From positions 10,894,714 to 10,958,713 of the forward strand of contig NC_049987.1 of the NCBI RefSeq assembly GCF_000003815.2: a DNA stretch of 64,000 nt. The letters run 5' to 3'. Positions 1 through 12,900 of the stretch are shown here, in pieces (position 1 is the first letter of the stretch; each line of letters begins with the position of its first letter). The notes below the pieces were generated by a model. The model made no database searches, had not been told where the DNA came from, and worked only from the letters and a program-made list of their open reading frames with translations. This DNA is from Branchiostoma floridae (Eukaryota > Chordata > Leptocardii > Amphioxiformes > Branchiostomatidae). Made by a program: the position numbers and the translations under genes.

Positions 1-1301
1 TACATCATTGTGCTGTTCATCGTGCCTCGGGTGTGTAACAATGAGTAATCATTTAACATATTTAAAGCTGAGGTAAGTGGGTAAAGTTAATGAATCATCA
101 ACCATATGATGATGAATGATGCCTTTGCTTCATTGTCACTAGCTGGTATCAATTCCCAAAAAGCATCACCGCCACATATTCTTGAAATGATTAACGTCAT
201 CACCAACAATATGTACAATATGACATCTTACTATCATCATTTATAACGTATGATTATTGGTCTCGCATGTATTTATACGGCAGTGTTCTTATGTTACGAA
301 ATACAGGAAATACTTCATTTGCAAGCGTCTTGAAAAGGCTATGGCGTCTACATTCTATAGGGCCTAGTGTACTACATTTAGATCTAGTTATCATAATGAC
401 GGAAAGATCCTGATAACAGCGATATGTCAACAACATTCCAAAACAGCAAACCGCTAGAAAACAAACGACCTCCTGTTTAATTTTCATAACGGGTTCCGAT
501 TCATCACAAAGAATCTCTTGTTCTTAGAAGATGCAGATGAGACGAGATATCGACATGACGACTAAGCGTAACCCACCTTTACCCACCCAGTACAGATAGC
601 ATAATGCATGGCATAGCATAGACAAAATGTCGTAACCAGTAATGAAAATATTGATTAGCTTCACCTACCGTCAGGAAAAAGAGTGAATAACCCGGCTGCA
701 GCAAGCAAAAATACGTTTATGTTGGTCAGCATCTTGTTAGTGATACTTGCAGCAGCTCCGTGGCGATATAGTACGTCGAAGACGGGCTCAGTCTAAATGT
801 GACATCTGCCAAAAAGACCACAGGGGGAACTAGATCCTCTCTGGGCGCATCAATATGGCATTACAGGGAGTAGAAAGGATAGAAGCGTATCGTCTGGCAT
901 TTCACTGACGGATTGCGTGTGTATCAGTCCGCACACACCCATAGACCCAGGCCCTAAATGAAATCCTTCTACGGCCCTCGGGGAAAGCTGAACACATTAG
1001 TTCGGCTGGAAGATCCCAATAATGTGTTCCAATTACATTATGTCATCCATAATGCATAGCCTAAGTCAGTTAGTAAAGATTTGGTGCACAACTTCCAGGA
1101 ACAATGAGATCATGAACTTGCGGGGGGTTGCAGATTTGTCTGTATAAGAAACAGATATAATTACATTTGTTTTAAAATAAACATAATTCTTAAGATACCA
1201 TAATTGATGATTTCTTGACTCTATAAAAATATAGCAATTGTGCAACTTTGCCGTTTAGGATACGCGATTTTTTTTTATCATCCTAATTTTAACAAACTGG
1301 T
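1..1301. other. No gene recognised
   Basis: AT-rich sequence with scattered short open frames that show no family motif and no exon-like borders. I see no repeat or regulatory structure that I can support. Confidence 0.5.
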
Positions 1302-1751
1302 TTAGTTACACTGTAATGCCACTGGCAGATTTGAGAATAAAATAGGTTCTAGCCAGTCAGTGTGGTTAGACAGTAATACAACTGACAAATTTATAAAGAA
1401 AATATGCTCTAGCTAGTCAGTGTAGTTACACAGTACTAGTAATACAGTTGGCAGACTTGAGAATAAATAAGTTCTAGCCAGTGTAGTTACACAATAATAC
1501 AGATGAAAAATTTATATAAAAGAAATATGCTCTAGCTAGTCAGTGTAGTTACACAGTACTAGTAATACAGTTGGCAGACTTGAGAATAAATAAGTTCTAG
1601 CCAGTGTAGTTACACAGTAATACATATGACAAATTTATAAAGAAAATATTAGCTCTAGCTAGTCAGTGTAGTTACGTCAGTGTAGTTACACAGTAATACA
1701 ACTGACAAATTTATATAAAGGAAATCTAGCTAGTCAGTGTAGTTACACAGC
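1302..1751. repeat. Tandem repeat, unit about 60-65 bp arranged as dimers
   Basis: The phrases 'tctagc(c/t)agtcagtgtagttacacagtaatac' and 'tgacaaatttataaagaaaatat' or 'ggcagacttgagaataaataag' alternate at least seven times. Two diverged half-units make a higher-order dimer of about 125 bp. It is non-coding and degenerates at both edges. Confidence 0.85.
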
Positions 1752-2373
1752 TTATGTTATACTATTCTTATAATGTTACAGTTGACAGATTTATAAAATC
1801 ACAGGATAACAAGTGGCAGGGCGTATAGGAGCATCTTACACATCAAACATGTAAAACCAATGGCAACATTTGCAGTGGGAGAAGTTTTGCAGAAAAAAAG
1901 GTCCTGCTCTATGGCTGGCAGTGCAGGGTAAGCAGAGAAACCTCACCTAGTCCCAAACAAGCCCGATTGAACCTACCATATGGGCAATCAGAATTGCTAC
2001 ATGTGACATCATCTTGACTCATCTGTTCCCGTCAAAGACAGATTGCATTTGAGTCGGGGACCTTCACTGGCACATCAAATTTTCCTTGTGTTCCAGCGGC
2101 CGAGAATCTCAGAGTGGTAGAATGCAAATCCTCCAGAATGCTTGCAGTTTGAACAGAACCATCTTTGAGTGTTCTGGGTCAGGTTTGATTCTGTCACAGA
2201 CTATTAGTGGGCATTCCCATTCTGGTCCCATGCAGATACTACAAAATCACAATACCTATTTCCTCTCTGTTAAAACAAACAATTGCTGCTGAACATGATG
2301 GTAGTAGTTGTGGGCTCTCTTTAAGTTAAATACCCCAATTACCTTTTCCAGACATGAACTCTTGTTATGGACA

Positions 2374-3690
2374 TCACTTGTCAAAGCTACCGTCAGGTAC
2401 AGAAATCAGACATTTTATCTCCCCACATCCCATCCCACAGCAATCACATGATACAAGAAAGTCAGGGGTCGCATGGAGGTAAGGGTGTTCTTTACATATG
2501 AAGAGACTGCACTTCTTAACCTGGAAGTTGACATGGTTGGGCTTCATGCATGTCTCATACACTTTGATGGCAGCCTCTTCCATCTTACTTACATACGTGA
2601 TACCTTGTGGCCCTTGTGTCTACCTTATACAGGTGTGATTAGCATATAGCCTTAACTATTGACTGAGGAGGCTGTGCTAGGTTGCTGTGATACACTGCCC
2701 CACTAACAGATGCTCCTATACGCCCTGCTCTGTGGCGGAAAAAGCCAGGACCTTTAGCTTGTGTCCTTGTGTTTTTTTCAACAGTTTTGATATGACTATC
2801 TGACATGTCAACATTAACATCTAAACATTTGTGCAGGAGTTCATGGTGCTGGAGGTCGAGATTGTTTGGATCGAACAAATCCGACACAACAGGGATGTCT
2901 TGACTTGGCAAACTCACCTGCATATGGAGGAATCAAACTTAGTGCCACTACTTTAATGCACTTACTGAGCTTACTGTACACATCTTTACATCTCTTGAGC
3001 AGTAGGGGTGTTGTTCTGTGGTACTGTAACCTTGTCCTGAGCAGTTGGGGTGTTGTTCTGTGGTGCTGTCTTACTAGTCTTGTCCTGAGCAGTTGGGGTG
3101 TTGTTCTGTGGTACTGTAACCTTGTCCTGAGCAGTTGGGGTGTTGTTCTGTGGTACTGTAACCTTCTCCTGAGCAGTTGGGGTGTTGTTCTGTGGTACTG
3201 TCTTACTAGTCTTGTCCTGAGCAGTTGGGGTGTTGTTCTGTGGTACTGTAACCTTGTCCTGAGCAGTAGGGGTGTTGTTCTGTGGTACTGTCTTACTAGT
3301 CTAATGTCCTGAGCAGTTGGGGTGTTGTTCTGTGGTACTGTAACCTTGTCCTGAGCAGTAGGGGTGTTGTTCTGTGGTACTGTAGTCTTGTCCTGAGTTG
3401 TCAGATTACTCTCGTGTGTACTTGTGTTGTGTTGACAGTCACATGTGATGTGGGATTGAAGGAATCAATCTTCTTGTCAAGCTGTTCTTTCAGTTTCTTT
3501 GCTGATGTAAAGTCAGTGTCTCTCACTCTTGCATATGGGACTTCCTTAATATATATTTATACGTGGGCAGAATCCAGGTACTAGTACACTTAACCTGTGT
3601 GAAAGCCATCACTGGACTAGGTACATTCTTGGTATGGGTGGACAGCAACATCTTGATAGCTGGGACAATTACTCAGCACCTAAAGCACAG
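2374..3690 (-). pseudogene. Decayed YqaJ-type (lambda-exonuclease-like) gene, transposon-associated family
   Basis: Read on the minus strand, three blocks resemble the SWIM/YqaJ multi-domain proteins common in amphioxus and other invertebrate genomes. First, about 3660-3430 has a segment ending in a C-T-S-T-W-I-L-P stretch, then R-D-T-D-F-T-S-A-K-K-L-K-E-Q. Second, 2923-2639 has R-x-G-R-I-G-A-S, the YqaJ entry motif, and ends S-I-V-K-A-I-C. Third, 2583-2374 has E-E-A-A-I-K-V-Y-E, then [13 protein letters not shown] and G-E-I-K-C, which carry the expected nuclease residues. The reading frame is broken: block one changes frame near 3530, and a stop plus a frame change separate blocks two and three at about 2580-2640. 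A minisatellite lies between blocks one and two. YqaJ proteins are PD-(D/E)XK nucleases; this copy looks inactive. Unrecognised introns could explain some of the breaks. Confidence 0.6.
2996..3395. repeat. Minisatellite with 42- and 48-bp units
   Basis: About nine units of the type 'ctgagcagttggggtgttgttctgtggtactg' are followed by either 'taaccttgtc' (42 bp) or 'tcttactagtcttgtc' (48 bp). Both lengths are multiples of three, so on the minus strand most of the array reads as an in-frame peptide repeat of the type D-K-V-T-V-P-Q-N-N-T-P-T-A-Q. One unit near 3301 carries two extra bases and breaks the frame. The long plus-strand open frame here is only the other side of this repeat. Confidence 0.9.
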
Positions 3691-4576
3691 GGATACAGGA
3701 AGTTTCATTAGAATGACAGACTAAACATCACTTTACACAATATAAATGCTAAAAATAGTTCACATACAGTCATGGGACCCAGAAGGCACATTGAGCTTTA
3801 CTTTAAATGCCCTACAAAATATCACTGATCTTACTATTCTTAGCTTGGTCACCATTACCCGCTAGTCGGCATCCAGGGTGCTGAGGCACCGACCTGCTTG
3901 TGTTTTCGGGTGCGACGAAATCCAACCCAACCCCGTAAAAACTCCCCCGGCCTGCGCTAATAACTGGGCGGGCCGGCTACCCCTAAGGCGCCGAAGAGAT
4001 CACGGCGAGCGCCCCGATGGTATGGTTAACAGGCTAACTATTAAAAATAACCATGAAAAAATTACATTTCTGTCCACAATCGTCTCGATCCGTAAAATGT
4101 ACGTCAAGTGGGATGTTATCCCGAAAAAGAAGATTCAAACTTTCGGGTAAATCTACAAAAAGAGACATTTCCGAACACGTCCCCCACCCAACTTCGACGC
4201 TGGAAAACTAACTCTCAAATTATGCCGTCAAAGTTCCGTTTTTTTTTTTTTCATCCACAGTGATTACATGCCATCACGAGTAATTCTTATGGACTTACAA
4301 CCGACAGGAGCAAGGAGATTCTATTTAACCTCCTCGACAGGAGTAAGTAAATACCTGAACTGAAAGTGTTACCCCACCCAAGCCGTGACGAAACCGAAAC
4401 GTAAACAAACCCCGCCCCCGCCCGGCTACCCGTCCATTTATCCGTTCAAAACTGGTATATGCAAGTCAACTAACAGATATTGACTCTCAAACACCATAGC
4501 AATATTCTCCGTTCAATACAAGCACCAATATAGATCAATATAGCTATATGATTTATCATAAAGAAGCAAAACTTAC

Positions 4577-4664
4577 CAATAAAACTGAACTTCTGGCTCC
4601 ATTGTCTTTGCTTGATGGTGCACCGCGTTCCCAGAAATGGAGCACAAAGATGGCGGATGCCCAT
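4577..4664 (-). CDS. Possible first exon on the minus strand, product unknown
   Basis: An ATG at 4664 opens a 29-codon frame that runs into a strong donor (TTG|gtaagttttg) at 4577/4576. It starts next to the promoter-like motif cluster. The peptide is not recognised, and no next exon could be linked with confidence; the decayed YqaJ-like gene lies further along the same strand. It could equally be a non-coding first exon or chance. Confidence 0.25.
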
Positions 4665-4690
4665 ATTTGGAAGCCCCGTGACGTCACGTG
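4647..4690. promoter_or_regulatory. Promoter-like motif cluster: YY1-like, CRE, E-box
   Basis: AAGATGGCGG (4647-4656) matches the core YY1 promoter element. A full palindromic CRE, TGACGTCA (4679-4686), overlaps an E-box, CACGTG (4685-4690). Such clusters mark CpG-type promoters. A minus-strand candidate exon and a possible plus-strand small open frame lie on either side, so a bidirectional promoter is possible. The motifs are seen; promoter activity is inferred. Confidence 0.4.
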
Positions 4691-5984
4691 AAAGCCGAGA
4701 ATATCAATTCATAACAACGATTGGAGTCCACTGGTATTAATCAACGTAATGCAAGGTGACGTCGTAAAGTTGTTATTTGTTGTTTAGATGGTCGTTATGG
4801 ACGAAGGTCTAGAAAAGCCTTAAGCTTGTTGTGAGGACACTTGCGGTTTCTACTATAACTGCAGCCGTATTGGAAGTGGATACAAGCATGTACATGTGCA
4901 CCGTCAAATGATGAGAAGTGCTGGTTCTGATTGTAGATGAACAGTGACGCCCCCTCTCAATGGACGGCCACACTGCAGCGGCAAGTCAGTACGTCAATTT
5001 AACATGTTATTGATTTATCATACATTTTCGCACCCTAGTTTATCTCATCCGATGTTTTTCTTGCTTTTTTTAACATTTGATAAAGCGGTGTACGGATTTT
5101 GACGCTAGAATTCGATCTATGACCGTCAAAAAAAAATCGAAAAAGATGGTACATGTAGTTATTTGCATATTTCTGATTTCCTCTTCTCCTACAGAGTTAC
5201 GGAATGGCCCTTCGGTGGGCTCGTAAAATCGCAGGGCAGTCCATTACCACGGTCTCGAACGTCTGGAAATCCAATTAACCTTTGGCGGATTCCCATTAGA
5301 CATCTGGAGAGCACGATTGCTGGTCAGGAGGAGTTTTATGTTAGTTCCTGCCCGAAGTGATAGTTGTGGCTGTTACTTCTCACGACTAATTCGCCCGTAT
5401 ATACCATAGGGGTGTATAACCACGTTGACATTGTACCTCGTGGACGTTGTGCGTATATAGGGAGCGAAGAAGGGCTATCTACATCGACAACACTATGGTA
5501 ACACTATCAGTGTACTCTAGAAGCCACCCACACTCGGACACTTTGCAACATTTTAAAACTCTAATGTACCAAGCATGCAAAGGTGATTTTCATTATATGC
5601 AAGTTTTGCACACAAAAAAAAACCCTCCGCTAATAGAAAATCGTTACCCACACCGAGTATTAGATTGCTAGCGTTTTTATTCATTTTTGTCACGATGCAA
5701 GCTACGTTGTCCTCGCTCCTTATCTGCACTGTCAACCTTCTAACCCCAATATGTCAACATGAAATACTATAGAGTAGCGTGTACCAGATCTTTAACTAGA
5801 AACTGTTTTCTTTATTCTCCTCACGTATGGCTCTTCACGTTAATGGGCGGTAAGTCTTCCCACCACCCCGGTCCTGGTGCCCCGCAGAGCCGCCCATCAT
5901 TTCATTAGCCTCCCCTGCCCTACCTGGGCAACATTGTCTCTCTCGTAAAGATCACTACCCTAGCAAACTGCCTCATGGGAATGA

Positions 5985-6460
5985 CGGGTCCTCATGTGGA
6001 CGGAGCAATTGAGGTCACAGTTTCAAAAGTAGCAAAAGCAGACTAGGTCTAGCTTATATAAATGGTTTAAATGTAGGTGTAGATGATAAGACAGAACACC
6101 CAGGCCATAAGAGGGCGTACCTTTGTTGTCAGCATATAAACTTACATCTTGGATTTGATTGTAAGCATACATTAGAACAGTACAAAGGGATGAGTTAGAA
6201 TGCCACTGCCTTCTATGGGCGCGGAAGGATGGGTTCTCATATGGAAGAAGCAATTGACGTCACGGTTGCAAAAAGTACCAAAGAATTCTTGGTCTAGCTT
6301 AAGTGGTTTAAATGTAGGCGTAGACAGACTATCAAAGACCATCAGAGGGCACATCTTTGTTGTCAGCTTATAAGCTTACATTTTGATTTTTTTGATAACA
6401 TAGATTAGAACAGTACAAAAGGGTGAGGCACAATGTCACTGTCCTCCATAGAGCACAGCG
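5985..6460. repeat. Tandem duplication of a segment of about 240 bp
   Basis: Two direct copies lie side by side. Each carries 'gaagcaattga(g/c)gtcac', 'ggtctagctta', 'tggtttaaatgtagg(t/c)gtaga', 'ttgttgtcagc(a/t)tataa(a/g)cttaca' and 'tagaacagtacaaa(a)gggtgag'. The anchor caattga occurs at about 6006 and 6249. The copies differ by substitutions and small indels. I see no coding capacity. Confidence 0.8.
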
Positions 6461-6479
6461 CTTTAGACAATATCTGATG

Positions 6480-9400
6480 AATGATTGCATGCCCAATAGA
6501 GGGCAATGTACAATCATGATGTAGAATTGTTTTCTCGTTGATTTACGAGGTCTAATTTAGACTGTATTGTCCACAGCCTGCGCCTGTGAGATATGCACCG
6601 AGAAAGTATAATATGTCTTACATGTACATCAGTACATACCCTGACGTTTTCTGCAAATTTATCGCTCAAAATCTGTTCAATCCAATATCATGTGATTACA
6701 CTGTTAGCATTACCACAAAGTAATAACTGCAATCTAAGGTTTCTGTTTGTACACGCGATCTCTAATCTCATGGAAACTGCAGCTATATTACGTTCAACAT
6801 ATTTTGTGAAATTGAGAGTTCATTCTTGACCCTGGCATCGTCCCAATGTTTCATAATTTGCATTTGTAAAGCATATATACGTGAGGTTTCATATACGTCC
6901 ACAGCTATTATCTGACAATGCCTTAGTGGAATGAACGACTGAAGGGTGTTAACAAATGGCCACCATTACAGCCAGGAATTAATTGCACTCCTTGAGAATC
7001 TATCACTCCTTGAGACTTATCGTCCTGAGAGAATAGCCCACGTCCATGTCTCACAAATAATCACCGGTGGAGGCTTATTCGTCATTTACCGCTACACCGA
7101 ACCTAACTACAATCTGTTCTACTGGTGCAATCTTTACATAGAGTAAACCTAACGTTTAGATAGTGGGAACTTTGCCATATTCTTTGGTATTCTTTCGCTT
7201 TGAAGCCAAAATTGGGCAATTTTCCACATCTCTTAGATGTTTAAACTTACGTTCATATTCTATATTACAATCCAAAGCAAACTGTTTTGTGACTTTGCAT
7301 TTGATTCTGTATTCAAAACAGAACAGGGTTTTGTCGAAGGTCAGTCACTTATTACTGCCGGTGAAGGGATTTACATTTCCATACAAGGTACTCCTGATGA
7401 AATAGCCCAGGCGATTGCATGCTAGATTAGCGATACAGTGAGTTAAGACAGCCGAGCAAGGATTAGGGAATTCAGAAGGTAAATCTCATTAGGCATTAAG
7501 ATGGTATTTAATTTTCTATTCCATGAATCTTTTATTGCTCTAGTCTGTGCACCCCACTGAGAACCGAAACATCACGCTTTAAGCCCAACTCATATTCCCA
7601 CAGCAATAAATACATCAAAGAGTCTCGGCAGAATGCCAGTGGGAAGAAAACTAAAGACACCAAAGCTGGAGTAACACTGGAAATAACAGCTGGCGCTGGG
7701 CGTAAATCACAATTCACGCGACACTTGGCGTTAATCACGGATGATTATTAACACTCTTTCATGTCGGGACAACATCTGAGCCGAGCGCCTCGAGAGATCT
7801 ACGGCAACAAATTCCGCCAGATTACCCCCTGCCCACCCTGTAATCGCGGCCCCGAGGAAATACGTGTGCGTACATCAGCCGTAAAATATCACCTGCAGCC
7901 GCCTATTCACTCCAAGTGCTGTGCCCTGCTGTGTCAATTATGCACAAGGGATGTTTCGTTTAACAGTAAAATATCATTCGCTCTTGATAAATCTGGCTTA
8001 GGTATTAAACAAATTGAACGAAACGTATCGAATGAATTGATGTTTTTGTATTTCACCAAGACATTCACTAAGCAGACATATTTATATTTCTGAGGCATAT
8101 CATCTTGATTAAAATGCCTTCCATTATAGGCACAAGAAAGCAAGGTAAAACTTCACTGATTTAATTCTAATTCGTCGTCTGGTTTCAGATATATAAATCT
8201 CTAGTTATCACTGGGTGATTTGAATTCGAGCGCGTCTCTTGATTTGTGATCGGCCGCCTATTTATCTTGTACTCTGATGTTTGCTTTAGCTTTGAATGTA
8301 AACGACCAAGTTGTAAACGAAATTATTTTTGGTGCGCACTACATACTACCTTATCTATCCAGCACATGGCGCGATGTAGGCCCTCTTTTATACGCCCAGG
8401 AAATGCTACTCGTCAGCCTCAGTAGAGGGTTAAGCCGCCTGAAATGCCCCTATTTGTTTGCTTATCCCACTCTTGTGTCACGATGCGATAACGTATAGGT
8501 AGCTTCAACACTTTGCCGTTTATGTGTTCCGGCCTTGCCATGGTTCACCTAAAACGTTTGTTGATTCTTTATTCTGCTCTATATCTATTATGAAAAGGGC
8601 TCGTACGTTTCGGTTATCTCCTCTGGCTCGCCTAACACCCTACTTTTTCACCTTAGACTTTGCAGTCACGAAAGATTTGGCACCAAGATAGGGACATCAG
8701 TGTGTAAGCTAAATGAAATATACCAGAGGTGACCAGGACCACTATAGCACCCATGGACACAATCCAGGAAGGATATATCACACTGAAAGCCTTACGCTAC
8801 TAAAGGTATCACTTTTTACAAGAACCTGTGAAACGATGTGCCCAAATTCATGTTCAAGCTTCCTGATATCTCTTCCCACTAAACCGTTACCCTAGCCTTT
8901 TATGTGAGACGTCGGTAGCTGTTCTCAAGACTTATGTGGCTCCGTAGGCCGTTGATCACGACTCAAGGGGCTATTACAAGTAGAAACCCATATGCATGAA
9001 TGGTGGTTTAGAATTTCAGCCAAGGACCTTTCTACTGCAAAACAACACCTCCGGCATCAAGAAGGTTCTATATTCTTGGCTCTTATATCTTTAAAGCTGA
9101 ATATTCATATTATACACAAGCGTAGAAATATCGAATACCGTATTTGTGGAAATGTTTGGTTTGTAGTGATTTTATGTTCGTGTTTTTTTTTTTTCGTTGT
9201 CCTCTTCCCCTCGAACTTTAAACCACTGAAAATATTTCCCTTTTATGGTAAAGGACTGATTTGCAGTTCCAACCGCTAACTTAAAACCATAGTGAATATT
9301 CCATTATCAAGCAAAAAAATTCCTGCAAACATGTCCTCTTTTACAGTGTTACCTTAGGGACTCTGACGTTTTAAGCGAACTCGCTGTCGAAATTTGAAAG

Positions 9401-9840
9401 CCAAAATCTTACAAGGGAGTGTAGATTGGAAGGAAATTGGAGACCGCTGCCGGAGGATGAAAGAGTGGGTGCAGAAGAGTCGTGCCGTAGGGCCGTATAA
9501 TCCTGCTGACGTGCTTGTTAGACAGGACCTAATGTACGGAGACGGCGCTGTTTTCCGTCTGACCGAACGGGCCCTGGTATACCCGCAGGACACATCCATG
9601 CTGGGCGGCACTTAGTAATAACCACGCCGGCATGATCAGCACCAAGGACAGGGCAACATCGCACAGCGACATGAAGTAAGGGTCCTTCAATGCAACATCT
9701 TGTCGCCAGAATTTCGAGTTTGCTGCCACTTGTTACGGAAAATTACCCGTCCAATCTTATCACATGTATCTACGTCTGGGATTAACTAACTGGGATTAAA
9801 CCCACCCCGCACCTATCAAATGGAATAGTCCACAGGTAAA
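6480..9840. other. No gene recognised upstream of receptor copy 1
   Basis: Short open frames occur (for example 7761-8093 and 9394-9615), but none carries a recognisable domain. The stretch 9394-9730 is richer in GC and CpG than its surroundings and is open on both strands. It could be an upstream regulatory or unrecognised exonic region, but nothing firm supports that. Confidence 0.4.
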
Positions 9841-9910
9841 CTCCAAATCGAGGAGCGCTATCGCTAAGTGAGGAGGAGACCTCTGTGCTACCAGACATTC
9901 AAGCGGCAAC

Positions 9911-9974
9911 ATGGATGCCTTAGCCAGAGCAATACCTTGGATTCTCCTGCTGTGGACAAGTGTTCTTCAACAAG
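9911..9974 (+). CDS. Copy 1 exon 1: start and signal peptide
   Basis: The ATG at 9911 follows 'gcggcaac' and opens a hydrophobic leader with the core I-P-W-I-L-L-L-W. It ends in phase 1 at the donor CAAG|gtaagg. The G left over joins CT from the next exon to give Ala at the likely cleavage site. A 10.3-kb intron follows. Confidence 0.75.
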
Positions 9975-12900
9975 GTAAGGCAACTCTTCAGACTCATTTT
10001 TATTCAACATTACAGTTCTAGTTTAGTCGTTTACTGACACAAACGTTCGGGTGCGGAAGTACCCGTAGAGTACTCGTAGAGTATCAAAGATGAATATGCT
10101 GAAGCTTTAAGAGCGAAGAATGATGAGTTATACTGTCCATTGATGTTGATATGTTGAGCTGTTAATTTAACGGTAAGGAACTTTGGAGATAAAACATAGA
10201 TGAAAGGGCAGTTTGATCGTAACACCAGTATTTTCCATTATGTTCGCAATGCTATTTCATATGCAAACATAACATATAATACTGTTCAGTTATCACAGTA
10301 TCAATGACTATTAACAAGAAAAACATTGCATCTAGTTTCAATATGCGTCACATATGTTTTACGTAGCTTTATTGTCTTCTATAATCGTATACACTTGTTA
10401 TCTGATACACAGTGGAAATCAAATAAGAAAGAAATGAGATAGCGTGTTAAACGATTCGTTGCACGTTATTCTTTCAAGTATGTAATATTATACCTTTTTT
10501 AAGAACTTATGACAATATATTGCGATTGGATTGGATTGTAAAATGATACTGAATTGAAATGCATCACGTTCACGTTTAATAATGTATTACAATTAATCCA
10601 AATACAGTTAAATGTAAAGGTTCACATTTCATGACTACCCTCATAACTAAACAGTTCTTGATATGTTGCAAAACTTTTCTTTTTGTACAACTCTAACTTT
10701 AAATTTTGTATGCGACAGTTCTAATTGTGTAAGTGGAATTCCCGTGACCTATATTTCTATGCAAGTGACAGTGATGTCAATAAGGTATGAGTTGTAATCT
10801 CAGGAGTTACGTGTCTGAATTCTAGGTCTCAAGATGATAGGGTGTCTGATATGTAGGTTTCAGAAGATACAGGGGTTCTGATGGAAGGTCCTTATCTTGA
10901 CTTGTCTCTTCCTGTGGTGTACATGGATCTGATTGGCTAGCTTGCGTCACAGTTGATTAGCGCGGCCCTTTCCTCGTTAATTCTCCCTGTAAGAAATGGC
11001 GGTGTCAGCCCGTACGAGACAGATGGCGTATCTAATTTTACATCATTTCGGAACTAGGAAATTAGCTGTGTGGAAGACATGCTACCGGGGCACCTGAGCC
11101 ATATATCTCGTCATCGAATGAAAGATGATCGATTTTTCTCCTGTCGGCGTCTCCGTTACTAAAGTCAGTAATTATGAAACGTCCTGTTTTTTTGGCAGCA
11201 GGCTCAGGAGATAGAAAATTACAGCCGGCAAGATGAAACGCCTGCCAACAAAATATTCCGGAGGAATTTATTTGAAATGACAGCGTGTCCAAAAAAGTTA
11301 GCATCTTCATCTCTTCAGGGTTGAAATACCTGCCCTATGTGGGTTTCTACACGTATTGTGGATTTACGTTATCTTTATGTCTATTTCACCAATACCTACG
11401 TCTCTGTCTCAGCACGAATCTTAACACCAAACTACGTGGACTTCTGTATACGTACAAGAAAAGACAGCACTTGTCAAAGTTACAGTGGCGCGACGCACAA
11501 GCTATTAGATGGCGCCAAGGATTTATATTCCACCAGTTTCTAATACTCCTAGATTAGAACATTAGTCTGGGTATGATATTATGACGTATGCTGCACTGAT
11601 ATGAAATTCTAAAGTTGTCAAATCTGCTTATTAACGTTACCCATCTTCTGCATAATACTTATTAAACAATTGTATCATTACAGTGAATTTCTGTAATCGC
11701 CTTTAGGCTTATAGTTAGAATAAAGCGGATTGATCCATTTCACTGGGTGCAATTGGCAATGCAATAACGCAAAACAAAGTTCTCGAGTTAGTAATCATTT
11801 CCACGTGTTACAAATTTCTATCATACGGCATTTTCTTCTCGGTGTTTCTGATTTCAGGGCAAATTGCCAATTTTCGTGGATAGAATTCGGAAATATAACA
11901 TTTAAGAAAACGAGCAGAAAAGATCCGGAGCTTTGCATATGTGGGTCCATCCAACAGCGGTTTCCAGTTTACATGTTTTATTTTTTTGTTTCTCTGCCAT
12001 GTGGTATCCCACTCCACTTGGGCCACTGATGCGACACTGCGGGGTTCGAAAGATTACTCAACAAAGAGGCAAAGAACGAATTTTATTACATTTTGTGCAT
12101 TTTGTTGTCTTCTAAGTCATACTAGGACGTATTACGTAATACCTCAATTATAAAGAAAATAGCAAAAATAACTCAACAGTGCCGAATTGCAATTGAACGA
12201 CCCCCGCAGTGCCGCACCGGTGCCCCAAGTGCAGTGAGATACCACCTTCAGCACTATGCGTGTCATCAAGCCCGAAAGCACTGTCCCTGCATGTGACGTA
12301 TCGACCCTGTGCAGGTCCGTGCATTAGACCCGCCATACCGTCCCCGGCATTTCACCCACACAGCCACAGGTGGGGCGTCCTAATGGCGCTATGACAGCGT
12401 GAAGGGCACGGACTCCATCTGCAAACATGGCCCTTCCTTCGTGTCTGTTGGTGTTTGAAAACGTATGAGATAGCAGTTTTATTCAAATTGCCTACTCGCA
12501 TATCGGTGCCATTTCATAACGGTTTCTTCAACCTCCACACATTGGCACTTTTGTCAAACTTAAACTGCGTGTTTTACATCTGTAAACCATATACGAGGGC
12601 TATAGGTAATCTTTCTGCCATGCATGTGAGTATATCACCGTGTTAACACCGTTGGCAAGCTAACCACGTTTGTATTATAAATGTCGTGCTTTGCTGTGAT
12701 AGGGGACATTAAAGGTGGAGAATACTCACATGAAAGGTTTTACCAGAGCTACACGCTTTTTGTGTGAGATAGAGATGGCTTAGAGACATTAGACTTTTCG
12801 GGAAAGAAAAACAAATTACCGGATTACTTCCCACGTTTTGACATACACTGTGTAAGGTAAAATGGACGGGTAAGGCTGGGGTGATGAAACACCAGTCACG